A DNA stretch of 16,032 bases from SVTX01 sp045577415 (GTDB lineage Bacteria; Bacillota; Clostridia; Oscillospirales; CAG-272). The stretch spans positions 1-16,032 of the forward strand of contig JAZNII010000036.1 of the NCBI GenBank assembly GCA_045577415.1, read 5' to 3'. Below are positions 1 through 8,244 of the stretch, one piece after another (within the stretch, counting starts at the first letter, position 1; every line of letters starts with the position of its first letter). The notes beneath the pieces were generated by a model. It was not told the DNA's origin. It was given only the letters and a program-made list of their open reading frames with translations, and did no database searches. The translations under genes and the position numbers were made by a program.

Positions 1-984
1 GGTTACGTTACCGACGACGGCAAGTTTACATACGGTGAAAGCAGCGTTTGCGCTTGCACTCTCGACAAGCTCTATGAGGGCAAGCTTGAGGGCGTATTCC
101 CGACCCTTGAAAAGGACGAAAACAAGACATACGAAAACTTCTCCTTCTCGGCAGAGCAGAGAGTTGCACCTGCTATCAAGGTCGCTCGTCCTAAGGTGCT
201 TATTCCCGTATTCCCCGGCACTAACTGCGAGTTTGATACCGCAAAGGTGATGAGAGACGCGGGCGCTGAGGCAAAGATATTCGTTATCAACAATATGACT
301 CAGGACGGCATTCAGAGAAGCGTTGAGAATTTTGCGAAGGAATTGGAGACCAGCCAGATGGTATTCGTTCCCGGTGGATTCTCGGGCGGTGACGAACCCG
401 ACGGTTCTGGTAAGTTTATCATGGCGTTCTTCCGCAATCAGCAGATAAAGGACGGCGTTCATGACCTTCTGAACAACCGCGACGGTCTTATGTGCGGCGT
501 TTGTAACGGCTTCCAGGCGCTTATCAAGATCGGTCTCGTGCCTTACGGTAAGATCATCGATACCGATGAAAATTGTCCTACTCTCTCCTTCAACACCATC
601 GGTCGCCATCAGTCAAAGCTTGTAAGAACGAGAATTGCGTCTAACAAGTCTCCTTGGCTTGCGGCAACAGAGGTTGGTGACGTTTACACCGTTGCTATCT
701 CTCACGGTGAGGGTCGTTTCTTGGCTTCCGATGAGCTTGTAAAGCAGCTCGTTGCAAACGGTCAGGTGGCTACTCAGTACGTTGACCTTGATGGCAACGC
801 GACCAGTGACATCCGCTACAATCCCAACGATTCTACCTTCGCTATCGAGGGTATCACCTCTCCCGACGGACGTGTATTCGGTAAGATGGGTCACTCCGAG
901 CGTATCGGTAACGGACTTTACAAGAACGTTGTCGGCGAGTTTGATATGAAGATGTTCGAGTCCGCTGTTAAATATTTTAAGTAA
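1..984 (+). CDS. purL: Phosphoribosylformylglycinamidine synthase, C-terminal part (5' partial)
   Basis: This is the end of FGAM synthase, which converts FGAR, ATP and glutamine to FGAM in purine biosynthesis. The reading frame is open from the first base, so the gene starts outside the window and 327 residues are visible. The glutaminase (PurQ-like) domain begins near base 196 with VLIPVFPGTNCEFDTAKV. The nucleophile is the second Cys of CGVCNGFQ (codon 502-504), and the His and Glu of the triad lie in SHGEGRF (codons 700-708). About 65 residues before the domain run in without a stop, ending in RVAPAIKVARPK. This shows the glutaminase is fused to the synthase, as in the long single-chain PurL of enterobacteria and many Clostridia, rather than a separate PurQ as in Bacillus. 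fhs follows 17 nt downstream, almost certainly in the same transcript. The GTG at 196 is an internal codon, not a start. Confidence 0.95.
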   Translation, partial: GYVTDDGKFTYGESSVCACTLDKLYEGKLEGVFPTLEKDENKTYENFSFSAEQRVAPAIKVARPKVLIPVFPGTNCEFDTAKVMRDAGAEAKIFVINNMTQDGIQRSVENFAKELETSQMVFVPGGFSGGDEPDGSGKFIMAFFRNQQIKDGVHDLLNNRDGLMCGVCNGFQALIKIGLVPYGKIIDTDENCPTLSFNTIGRHQSKLVRTRIASNKSPWLAATEVGDVYTVAISHGEGRFLASDELVKQLVANGQVATQYVDLDGNATSDIRYNPNDSTFAIEGITSPDGRVFGKMGHSERIGNGLYKNVVGEFDMKMFESAVKYFK

Positions 985-1001
985 TATAAGGAGATTTTCA
1001 A

Positions 1002-2675
1002 ATGGCGTACTTAACCGACATTGAAATCGCGCAATCCACAGAAATGAAGCACATCCGCGAGATCGCAAAGACCGCGGGTGTGGATGAAAAATATCTTGAA
1101 CAGTATGGTAACTACAAGGCAAAGGTCGACTACGCGCTTTTGAACGAAAGCGAAAGAAAAGACGGCAAGCTTATTCTCGTAACTGCTATCACTCCCACCC
1201 CTGCGGGCGAGGGTAAGACCACTACCACCATCGGCCTTGCGGACGGTCTTCGTAAGATCGGTAAGAACGTATCGGTTGCTCTCCGCGAACCCTCTTTGGG
1301 TCCCGTTTTCGGTGTCAAGGGCGGCGCGGCAGGCGGCGGATACGCGCAGGTCGTTCCTATGGAGGACATCAATCTCCATTTCACGGGCGACTTCCACGCA
1401 ATCGGCGCGGCTAACAACCTTCTTGCGGCGATGCTTGATAACCACATCTATCAGGGTAACGCTCTGAATATCGACCCTCGCAGGATCACTTGGAAGCGTT
1501 GCGTTGATATGAACGACCGTCAGCTTCGTTTCGTTACCGACGGTCTCGGCGGCAGAGTCAACGGAGTTCCGAGAGAAGACGGCTACGACATTACAGTTGC
1601 AAGTGAAATTATGGCGGTGTTCTGTCTTGCATCCTCTATCTCTGACCTCAAAGAGAGACTTTCGCGAATCGTAGTTGCTTACACCTACGACGAAAAGCCC
1701 GTAACCGCAGGTGACCTCAAGGCGGTTGGCGCTATGGCGGCGCTTCTTAAGGACGCGCTCAAGCCCAATCTTGTGCAGACCCTTGAGGGTACTCCCGCAT
1801 TCGTTCACGGCGGTCCTTTCGCAAATATCGCGCACGGCTGTAACTCGGTTATCGCTACCAAGATGGCGATGAAGCTGGGTGACTATGCGGTTACCGAGGC
1901 AGGCTTTGGCGCTGACCTAGGCGCTGAAAAATTCCTCGACATCAAGTGCCGTATGGCGGGTCTTACCCCCTCGGCAGTTGTTGTGGTTGCTACCGTCCGC
2001 GCTCTTAAGATGCACGGTGGCACACCCAAGACCGAGCTTGGCGCGGAGAATCTCGAAACACTTGAAAAGGGAATTCCCAATCTTCTCCGTCACGTTTCCA
2101 ATATCAAGAACGTATATAAGCTTCCTTGCGTGGTTGCTGTTAACCGTTTCCCCACCGATACCGATGCTGAAATTCAGCTCGTTATTGATAAGTGTAAGGC
2201 TCTCGGCGTAAACGTCGTTCTCTCTACCGTCTGGGCAGAGGGCGGAAACGGCGGCGTAGCACTTGCCGAGGAGATCGTAAGACTTTGCGAAGAGCCTAAC
2301 GACTTCAGCTTCAGCTATGATACCGAGGCGACAATCCCCGAGAAGATCGAGGCGATAGTCAAGAAGGTCTACGGCGGCGACGGCATTATCATCGCGCCTC
2401 AGGCGCAGAAGCAGATCGCTACTCTCGTGGCGTTGGGCTACGATAAGATGCCCGTTTGTATGGCAAAGACCCAGTATAGCTTCTCCGACGACGCGACCAA
2501 GCTCGGCGCGCCTGAGGGCTTCAAGGTTACTGTTCGCAACGTAAAGGTTAGCGCAGGCGCAGGCTTTATCGTTGCACTCACCGGCGATATTATGACTATG
2601 CCCGGACTTCCTAAGGTCCCCGCGGCAGAGCGTATCGACGTTGACGATAACGGAAGAATTTCCGGTCTGTTTTAA
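1002..2675 (+). CDS. fhs: Formate--tetrahydrofolate ligase
   Basis: Cytosolic ATP-dependent ligation of formate to THF, giving 10-formyl-THF for purine ring closure, initiator tRNA formylation and the acetogenic methyl branch. The protein has 557 residues, the usual family length. The nucleotide-binding loop TPTPAGEGKTTTT is at about residues 64-76, and EPSLGPVFGVKGGAAGGGYAQ follows, both hallmarks of the family. The start ATG has AAGGAG at 988-993, 8 nt upstream. The gene sits 17 nt after purL, which fits a supply role: the purine pathway uses 10-formyl-THF twice. No folD or fchA is visible beside it, so the context points to purine and one-carbon supply rather than a Wood-Ljungdahl cluster. 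No classical U-tract terminator follows; a long palindrome starts 12 nt after the stop. Confidence 0.97.
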   Translation: MAYLTDIEIAQSTEMKHIREIAKTAGVDEKYLEQYGNYKAKVDYALLNESERKDGKLILVTAITPTPAGEGKTTTTIGLADGLRKIGKNVSVALREPSLGPVFGVKGGAAGGGYAQVVPMEDINLHFTGDFHAIGAANNLLAAMLDNHIYQGNALNIDPRRITWKRCVDMNDRQLRFVTDGLGGRVNGVPREDGYDITVASEIMAVFCLASSISDLKERLSRIVVAYTYDEKPVTAGDLKAVGAMAALLKDALKPNLVQTLEGTPAFVHGGPFANIAHGCNSVIATKMAMKLGDYAVTEAGFGADLGAEKFLDIKCRMAGLTPSAVVVVATVRALKMHGGTPKTELGAENLETLEKGIPNLLRHVSNIKNVYKLPCVVAVNRFPTDTDAEIQLVIDKCKALGVNVVLSTVWAEGGNGGVALAEEIVRLCEEPNDFSFSYDTEATIPEKIEAIVKKVYGGDGIIIAPQAQKQIATLVALGYDKMPVCMAKTQYSFSDDATKLGAPEGFKVTVRNVKVSAGAGFIVALTGDIMTMPGLPKVPAAERIDVDDNGRISGLF

Positions 2676-2687
2676 TTAGGTTTATAT

Positions 2688-2731
2688 GCAGGGGAAGGAA
2701 AACTTCTTTGAAGAAGTTTTCCTTCCCCTGC
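2688..2731. repeat. Long near-perfect palindrome, probable dispersed repeat
   Basis: Two 21-nt arms (2688-2708 and 2711-2731) are exact reverse complements around a 2-nt centre; the left arm begins GCAGGGGAAGGAAAA. It lies 12 nt after the fhs stop, so it could protect or end the fhs mRNA. However, neither strand has a U-tract after the stem: the plus side continues CGCCCCCATCC. The size, symmetry and C-rich flank resemble intergenic palindromic repeats scattered in clostridial genomes (inference from memory, not checked). Confidence 0.75.
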
Positions 2732-2901
2732 GCCCCCATCCTTTCTAGACCCTTCCAAAAAATGGGTAGGTTTAAGGGTGAGGTCTATTTCCTATATATA
2801 GCAGGCTTTTGAACGCAGTTTTTGTTGTTTAAACCCCGCTTTTTTTATGCTTTTTCGCCAAAATGACAAAAGATTTTCCAATTTTCAAAAGTAGCTATGT
2901 C
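2732..2901. other. Intergenic stretch without recognised gene
   Basis: This is the middle of the 345-nt gap between fhs and pyrC. It is C-rich just after the palindrome and AT-rich later. I see no open frame with a ribosome binding site and no RNA gene. A weak pair ACCCTT/AAGGGT (2749-2754 and 2774-2779) and the run CGCTTTTTTTATG near 2840 do not form a convincing terminator. No PyrR-type or purine-riboswitch-type leader is recognisable. Confidence 0.5.
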
Positions 2902-2926
2902 AAATGTAACATTTTTGATAAAAATG
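2902..2926. promoter_or_regulatory. Overlapping AT-rich inverted repeats upstream of the pyrC promoter, candidate operator
   Basis: AAATGT-A-ACATTT (2902-2914) is an exact odd palindrome, and its right half is reused in ACATTTT-TGAT-AAAATGT (2909-2926). The pair lies 12 nt upstream of the -35 box of the pyrC promoter, a position suited to an activator or repressor. The cognate regulator is unknown. AT-rich symmetry can also arise by chance. Confidence 0.35.
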
Positions 2927-2937
2927 TCTTTGTACGC

Positions 2938-2966
2938 TTGACATTCTTAATATTATATGATATAAT
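2938..2966 (+). promoter_or_regulatory. Consensus sigma-A promoter of the pyr operon
   Basis: TTGACA at 2938-2943, a 17-nt spacer, and TATAAT at 2961-2966, preceded by TGA (extended -10). All twelve hexamer bases match consensus. Transcription should start near 2973, leaving a leader of about 48 nt before pyrC. That is too short for the anti-terminator/terminator pair used by PyrR, so control, if any, should be at initiation or translation. Confidence 0.88.
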
Positions 2967-3020
2967 AATAGAAATGTAAATAAAGCTATTTTATAGTTTG
3001 TAAATTTTTAGGAATGGAGA

Positions 3021-4232
3021 ATGAAAATGGCAGAAATTAAGGCAAAAATGAAGGCAAAAGCGACCGATATGATGTCGTTGGCTAACTGTTTCCTTTTTGC
3101 GGACGGCTTTTCTTCTTTCAATTCTTCCGAATATACTGTTTTTCCCGGTTTTTGTGATGTGCATGTGCATTTTCGCGAGCCGGGTTTTTCTTATAAAGAA
3201 ACGATAGCTACGGGTTCTCTTGCGTCGGCAAGAGGCGGTTATACCGACGTTTGTACCATGCCGAACTTGAATCCCGTGCCTGACAGTGTCGAGAACTTGA
3301 AGAAACAGCTTGACATTATTGAAAAAGACGCGGTTATCGGCGTTCATCCTTACGGAGCTATCACGGTCGCCGAGGCAGGACGAGAGATAGCAGACCTTGA
3401 GGGTATGGCGAAAAACGTTATCGCTTTTTCCGACGATGGTAAGGGTGTGCAGGATGATGAAATGATGCGCGAGGCGATGCAAAGAGCAAAAGCTCTTGGC
3501 AAGATGATAGTGGCGCACTGTGAGGTCAATGACCTGCTCTTTGGCGGCTACATTCACGACGGCGAATACGCAAAGGCTCACGGACATAGAGGCATTTGCT
3601 CCGAGAGTGAATGGAAACAGATAGAAAGAGATCTTAAGCTTGCCGACGAGGTGAGATGCGCTTATCACGTCTGTCATATATCGACGAAGGAGAGCGTAGA
3701 GCTTATTCGCGAGGCGAAAAAGAGCGGCGTGAACGTCACCTGCGAAACAGGCCCTCACTACTTGGTTCTGACGGATGCAGACTTGCAGGAGCATGGAAGA
3801 TTCAAAATGAATCCCCCCCTCAGAAGCGAAGCAGACAAAAATGCGCTTATCGAGGGAATCGTCGATGGCACTATCGATATGATCGCTACCGACCACGCGC
3901 CCCACTCTGCAGAGGAAAAGGGAAAAGGACTTGAAAAGAGCGCCTTTGGCATCACGGGAATCGAGACCTGCCTGCCCTTGATGAACACATATATGGTGGG
4001 GACGGGAATTATAACCCTTGATAAGCTTGTGGATCTTCTGGTCTACAATCCGAGAGAGAGGTTCGGTCTTCCCGTGGGCGAGAGCTTCAGCGTTTGGAAG
4101 CTTGACGAGGAATATACCGTCGACCCAGCAGAGTTTATCTCGATGGGTAAGGCTACTCCCTTTGAGGGAACAAAGGTCTTTGGTAAATGCTACGGAACCG
4201 TGCTGGATGGCAAAGTAGTTTATAAGGCATAA
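3021..4232 (+). CDS. pyrC: Dihydroorotase (class I)
   Basis: Zinc amidohydrolase closing carbamoyl-aspartate to dihydroorotate, step 3 of UMP synthesis. Visible signatures, numbered from the ATG at 3021: metal ligands HVH at 48-50 in DVHVHFREPG, FSDDGKG (136-142) with the bridging Asp of class I enzymes, His166, His219, KMNPPLRS (262-269) and ATDHAPHS (289-296). It has 403 residues. The N-terminus is odd: class I enzymes normally begin with a LIKNGRVI-type beta-strand segment, but here a Lys-rich stretch leads to the HxH motif about 10 residues early. Start choice is open: AGGA at 3010-3013 suits ATG 3021, GGAG at 3016-3019 suits ATG 3027. It is the first gene of the pyr operon, 48 nt from the predicted transcription start, with carB 29 nt downstream. 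Confidence 0.95.
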   Translation: MKMAEIKAKMKAKATDMMSLANCFLFADGFSSFNSSEYTVFPGFCDVHVHFREPGFSYKETIATGSLASARGGYTDVCTMPNLNPVPDSVENLKKQLDIIEKDAVIGVHPYGAITVAEAGREIADLEGMAKNVIAFSDDGKGVQDDEMMREAMQRAKALGKMIVAHCEVNDLLFGGYIHDGEYAKAHGHRGICSESEWKQIERDLKLADEVRCAYHVCHISTKESVELIREAKKSGVNVTCETGPHYLVLTDADLQEHGRFKMNPPLRSEADKNALIEGIVDGTIDMIATDHAPHSAEEKGKGLEKSAFGITGIETCLPLMNTYMVGTGIITLDKLVDLLVYNPRERFGLPVGESFSVWKLDEEYTVDPAEFISMGKATPFEGTKVFGKCYGTVLDGKVVYKA

Positions 4233-4261
4233 GAGAGAATAATAAACGGAGGATTAAATAT

Positions 4262-7200
4262 ATGGCAAAGAGAACAGACTTGAAGAAGATTTTGATCATT
4301 GGCTCAGGACCTATCGTTATCGGTCAGGCGGCTGAATTTGACTATGCGGGAACACAGGCGTGTCTTGCTCTCAAGGAGGAGGGCTACGAGGTAGTTCTGG
4401 TCAACTCCAACCCCGCGACCATTATGACCGACACAACTATTGCGGACAAGGTCTACATGGAGCCTCTTACCCTTGAATATATCGCAAAGATACTCAGATA
4501 CGAGCGCCCCGACGCTATCGTTCCCGGTATCGGCGGACAGACAGGACTTAATCTCGCTATGCAGCTTGAAAAGAAGGGAATTCTCAAAGAGTGTCATACC
4601 GAGCTTCTCGGTACGAGCAGCGAGAGTATCGAGAGAGCAGAGGACAGAGAGCTTTTCAAGGAGCTTTGCCAGTCTATCGGCGAGCCTACTATCCCCTCCG
4701 AGATCACCTACAATCTTGAAGAGGCAAAGGCGGCGGCTGAGAGAATCGGTTACCCCGTAGTTCTTCGTCCCGCGTTTACTCTCGGCGGTACGGGCGGCGG
4801 CTTTGCCAATAACGAAGCAGAGCTTTACGAGGTAGGTCTTAATGCGTTCAAGCTTTCTCGCGTACATCAGGTTCTTATCGAGAAGAGCGTTAAGGGATAT
4901 AAGGAGATCGAGTTTGAGGTCATGCGTGACTCTAATGACCACGCTATCACCATCTGCGGCATGGAGAACATCGACCCCGTCGGCGTTCACACAGGTGACT
5001 CCCTTGTTGTCGCTCCTATCATGACTCTTTCCGACCACGACATGAAGATGCTCAACGATTCCGCTATCAAGATCATTCGCGAGCTTAAGATCGAGGGTGG
5101 ATGTAACGTTCAGTTTGCTCTTGATCCTAATTCGAGTAACTATTACCTCATTGAGGTAAACCCCCGCGTTTCCCGTTCCTCTGCACTTGCAAGTAAGGCA
5201 TCGGGCTATCCCATCGCTCGCGTTACCGCGAAGATCGCCGTCGGTATGTCTCTTGAAGAGATCAAGATAGCTAACACCAACGCGGCATTCGAGCCGAGCC
5301 TTGACTACGTTATCGCCAAGCTCCCCCGTTTTCCCTTCGACAAGTTCACTGCGGCTTCCAATCACCTTGGAACTCAGATGAAGGCAACGGGTGAGATCAT
5401 GGGTATCGGTTCTAATCTTGAGGAGTGCCTGCTTAAGGGCATCCGCTCGCTTGAAACCGGCGTTCATCACCTCTACCACCATAAGTTCGACGATATGACC
5501 GATGATGCGCTCAAAGCATACATCAGCGAGTTCCGTGATGACAACATTTTTGCTATCGCAGAGCTGCTTCGCCGCGGTACAGGTGTTGATGAGATCCACA
5601 ATATCACGAAGATCACCGCTTTCTTCCTTGAAGCGATGAAGAATATCGTCGATATGGAAAAGGTGCTTGAGGGCAAGGCTTTTGATCTTGAAACGCTCAA
5701 GGCGGCGAAGAAGATGGGCTTTGGCGACAAGTATATCGCAAAGCTTTGGAAGTGCGCCGAGCTTGACATTTTCAAGTTCAGAAAGGAAAATAATCTTTTC
5801 CCCGTGTTCCGCATGGTAGACACTTGCCACACGAATGCGTATATTCCTTACTTCTATTCTTCCTACTCGGGCGAAAACACTTCCATTCTAACTGATAGGA
5901 AGAAGATCGTGGTTCTCGGCGCAGGACCTATCAGAATCGGTCAGGGCGTTGAGTTCGACTATTCTACCGTTCACGCAGTAACAACAATTAAAAATTCCGG
6001 CTACGAGGCTATTATCATCAACAATAACCCCGAGACCGTTTCCACCGACTACACCACGGCTGATAAGCTCTACTTCGAGCCTCTCACTCCCGAGGACGTT
6101 ATGAACATCATCGAGTTTGAAAAGCCCGAGGGCGTTATCGCTTCTCTTGGCGGTCAGACTGCTATCAACCTCGCTCAGCCTCTCCACGATCTCGGCGTTA
6201 AGATAATCGGTACCGATTGCGCCGCAATCGACAAGGCAGAGAACAGAGACGCGTTTGAAAAGCTTCTTAAGGAGCTTGGAATTCCTCAGCCCGAGGGTCG
6301 CGCCGTTACAAAGATCGAGGACGGCGTTGCCGCGGCCGCTAAGGTCGGTTATCCCGTGCTTGTTCGTCCCTCCTTCGTGCTTGGCGGTCGCGCTATGCAG
6401 ATCGTTGCTAACGAGGAGCAGCTCCGTCACTACCTCAAGACCGCCGTTGAGATCGATGAGGACAAGCCAGTGCTTGTTGACAAGTACATCAGCGGTAAGG
6501 AGGTTGAGGTCGACGCTATCTGCGACGGACACGACGTATTCGTTCCCGGTATTATGGAGCTGGTTGAAAGAACCGGCGTTCACTCGGGTGACTCTATCAG
6601 CGTTTATCCCGCATTCTCTATCTCCGACAAGGTAAAGGGAACTATTCTTCAGTATGCGAAGAAGCTTGGAAAGGGAATCGGCATCGTTGGTCTTTACAAC
6701 ATTCAGTTCATAGTTGACAAGAACGACGAGGTATTTATAATCGAGGTCAACCCCCGTTCCTCGAGAACCGTACCGTTCCTTTCCAAGGCGACCGGCTACT
6801 CTCTCGCGGACATCGCTACCGAGTGTATCCTCGGTAAGTCACTTAAGGAGCAGGGCATCTTCGGTCTCTACCCCGAGGAGAAGAAGCGTTGGTACGTTAA
6901 GGTTCCCGTATTCTCCTTCAACAAGCTCCGCGGACTTGACGCTTACCTCTCTCCCGAAATGAAGTCCACGGGTGAGGCGATCGGTTACGACGATAAGTTC
7001 TACCGCGCACTTTATAAAGCGCTTCAGGCATCGGGTATGCACCTGCAGAACTACGGAACCGTATTCGCAACCATCGCCGATTGCGACAAGGCGGAGGCTC
7101 TGCCTCTCATTCGCCGTTTCTACAACCTCGGCTTTAACATCGAGGCTACCGAAGGTACTGCGAAGTTCCTTAAGGAAAACGGCATCCGCACTCACATTCT

Positions 7201-7435
7201 CAAGAAGCTCTCCGAGGACTCCGACGAGATAGCAGAGTCTATCCGTCAGGGACACATCGCTTATGTTATCAATACAAGCGATCCCTCATCCTCGGGCGTT
7301 ACTCGCGACGGCTTTGAGATAAGAAAGTACGCGACCGAGAATAACGTAACTATGTTTACGTCTCTTGATACCGTAAGAGTGCTTCTCGACGTTCTTGAAG
7401 AAACAACTCTTACCATTTCGACGATCGACGCTTAA
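4262..7435 (+). CDS. carB: Carbamoyl-phosphate synthase large subunit
   Basis: Makes carbamoyl phosphate from ammonia, bicarbonate and two ATP for pyrimidine and arginine synthesis; normally works with CarA, which releases ammonia from glutamine. Its 1057 residues fit the family (about 1060-1075). The internal duplication is clear: half 1 has GSGPIVIGQ (14-22), RPAFTLGGTGGGF (169-181) and EVNPRVSRSS; half 2 starts near residue 549 with GAGPIRIGQG and has RPSFVLGGRAMQIV and EVNPRSSRTV. From about residue 930 comes the MGS-like allosteric domain with ATEGTAKFLKENG, the region where UMP and ornithine act in E. coli. The ribosome binding site CGGAGG is at 4247-4252. No carA lies before or after it, which is unusual, so the small subunit must be encoded elsewhere or replaced. 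Confidence 0.97.
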   Translation: MAKRTDLKKILIIGSGPIVIGQAAEFDYAGTQACLALKEEGYEVVLVNSNPATIMTDTTIADKVYMEPLTLEYIAKILRYERPDAIVPGIGGQTGLNLAMQLEKKGILKECHTELLGTSSESIERAEDRELFKELCQSIGEPTIPSEITYNLEEAKAAAERIGYPVVLRPAFTLGGTGGGFANNEAELYEVGLNAFKLSRVHQVLIEKSVKGYKEIEFEVMRDSNDHAITICGMENIDPVGVHTGDSLVVAPIMTLSDHDMKMLNDSAIKIIRELKIEGGCNVQFALDPNSSNYYLIEVNPRVSRSSALASKASGYPIARVTAKIAVGMSLEEIKIANTNAAFEPSLDYVIAKLPRFPFDKFTAASNHLGTQMKATGEIMGIGSNLEECLLKGIRSLETGVHHLYHHKFDDMTDDALKAYISEFRDDNIFAIAELLRRGTGVDEIHNITKITAFFLEAMKNIVDMEKVLEGKAFDLETLKAAKKMGFGDKYIAKLWKCAELDIFKFRKENNLFPVFRMVDTCHTNAYIPYFYSSYSGENTSILTDRKKIVVLGAGPIRIGQGVEFDYSTVHAVTTIKNSGYEAIIINNNPETVSTDYTTADKLYFEPLTPEDVMNIIEFEKPEGVIASLGGQTAINLAQPLHDLGVKIIGTDCAAIDKAENRDAFEKLLKELGIPQPEGRAVTKIEDGVAAAAKVGYPVLVRPSFVLGGRAMQIVANEEQLRHYLKTAVEIDEDKPVLVDKYISGKEVEVDAICDGHDVFVPGIMELVERTGVHSGDSISVYPAFSISDKVKGTILQYAKKLGKGIGIVGLYNIQFIVDKNDEVFIIEVNPRSSRTVPFLSKATGYSLADIATECILGKSLKEQGIFGLYPEEKKRWYVKVPVFSFNKLRGLDAYLSPEMKSTGEAIGYDDKFYRALYKALQASGMHLQNYGTVFATIADCDKAEALPLIRRFYNLGFNIEATEGTAKFLKENGIRTHILKKLSEDSDEIAESIRQGHIAYVINTSDPSSSGVTRDGFEIRKYATENNVTMFTSLDTVRVLLDVLEETTLTISTIDA

Positions 7436-7447
7436 ATAAAACAATTT

Positions 7448-7492
7448 GTAGGGCGGGGCGGTTTGCTTGCAAACGTGATCCCGCCGCCCTAC
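7448..7492. repeat. Two-level hairpin element between carB and pyrK
   Basis: The outer arms GTAGGGCGG (7448-7456) and CCGCCCTAC (7484-7492) are exact complements. Between them lies a second exact hairpin, GTTTGC-TT-GCAAAC (7461-7474). The element fills most of the 71-nt gap between two co-directional pyr genes and ends just before the pyrK ribosome binding site (AAGGA, 7496-7500). There is no U-tract, so a terminator is unlikely. It may be an inserted palindromic repeat, an mRNA processing or stability signal, or both. Confidence 0.7.
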
Positions 7493-7506
7493 CATAAGGA
7501 AACATA

Positions 7507-8244
7507 ATGAAACAAACAATTTTTACTATAAAAGAAAACGTAGCGCTCACAAGCAACGTGTATAAAATGCTGCTTGAGGGCGACACAAGCGATATTACCA
7601 ACTGCGGTCAGTTTGTCAACATCAAGCTTGAAGGTCTTTTCCTCCGCAGACCTATCTCGGTCTGTGACTGCGAGGGTAATATTCTGACCCTTATCTACAA
7701 GGTAGTCGGAAAGGGAACCGAGCAGATGAGCAAGATGGTCGAGGGCGAGACGCTTGACGTTCTTACGGGACTTGGCAACGGCTACGGTACCGCTTTTTCG
7801 GGCAGAAATCCTATTCTTCTCGGCGGCGGTGTCGGCGTTCCTCCCATGTATATGCTTTGCAAAAAGCTTATCTCCGAGGGCAAGAAGGTGTCGGTCGTGC
7901 TTGGATTTAACACCAAGGATGAGATCTTCTACGAGGATGAATTCCGCGCGCTCGGCGCTGACGTAACGGTCACTACCGTTGACGGCTCTTACGGTGTCAA
8001 GGGATTCGTTACCGACGTAATGAAGGACGCGGAGTATTCTTACTTCTACACCTGCGGTCCCGAGCCTATGCTTAAGGCTGTTTATAAGACAAGCGATACA
8101 AGCGGTCAGTTCAGCTTTGAGGAGAGAATGGGCTGCGGATTCGGCGCTTGCATGGGTTGCTCCTGCAAGACCATTACCGGTTACAAGAGAATTTGTAAGG
8201 AAGGACCCGTTATGAGGAAGGAGGAGATCTTATGGGAAAAATGA
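7507..8244 (+). CDS. pyrK: Dihydroorotate dehydrogenase B, electron-transfer subunit
   Basis: FAD and [2Fe-2S] partner of PyrD; passes electrons from dihydroorotate oxidation to NAD+. The 245-residue protein shows the ferredoxin-reductase fold: FAD-binding RRPISVCD (47-54), the nucleotide site GGGVGVPPM (106-114), and CGPEPML (183-189). The cluster ligands fit C210-x4-C215-x2-C218-x11-C230 near the C-terminus; the last gap is slightly shorter than I recall for Bacillus and Lactococcus PyrK. The ATG follows AAGGA by 6 nt. Its last 13 nt overlap pyrD, as expected for translational coupling of subunits of one heterotetramer. Adjacency to pyrD and the pyr operon separates it from other members of this reductase family. 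Confidence 0.95.
   Translation: MKQTIFTIKENVALTSNVYKMLLEGDTSDITNCGQFVNIKLEGLFLRRPISVCDCEGNILTLIYKVVGKGTEQMSKMVEGETLDVLTGLGNGYGTAFSGRNPILLGGGVGVPPMYMLCKKLISEGKKVSVVLGFNTKDEIFYEDEFRALGADVTVTTVDGSYGVKGFVTDVMKDAEYSYFYTCGPEPMLKAVYKTSDTSGQFSFEERMGCGFGACMGCSCKTITGYKRICKEGPVMRKEEILWEK

Noticed and set aside
196..984. Free-standing PurQ starting at GTG 196
   Set aside because: The frame is open from base 1 with typical PurL linker sequence and no ribosome binding site before 196, so this is the glutaminase domain of a fused PurL.
1011..1835. Antisense frame of 274 codons opposite fhs
   Set aside because: Shadow frame; fhs is full length with its P-loop on the plus strand.
2676..3020. Riboswitch or PyrR attenuator before pyrC
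   Set aside because: No recognisable aptamer or PyrR-box pattern, and the predicted transcript start leaves too short a leader.
2991..3905. Antisense frame of 304 codons opposite pyrC
   Set aside because: Shadow of the pyrC reading frame with no family signature; the sense gene has all catalytic motifs.
4304..5830. Long antisense frame (508 codons) opposite carB
   Set aside because: It mirrors the codon structure of carB, has no ribosome binding site or recognisable domain, and carB is unmistakable on the other strand.
8232..8244. pyrK/pyrD overlap as a frameshift
   Set aside because: Both proteins are full length with their own motifs, and pyrD has a strong ribosome binding site inside pyrK; this is ordinary translational coupling.
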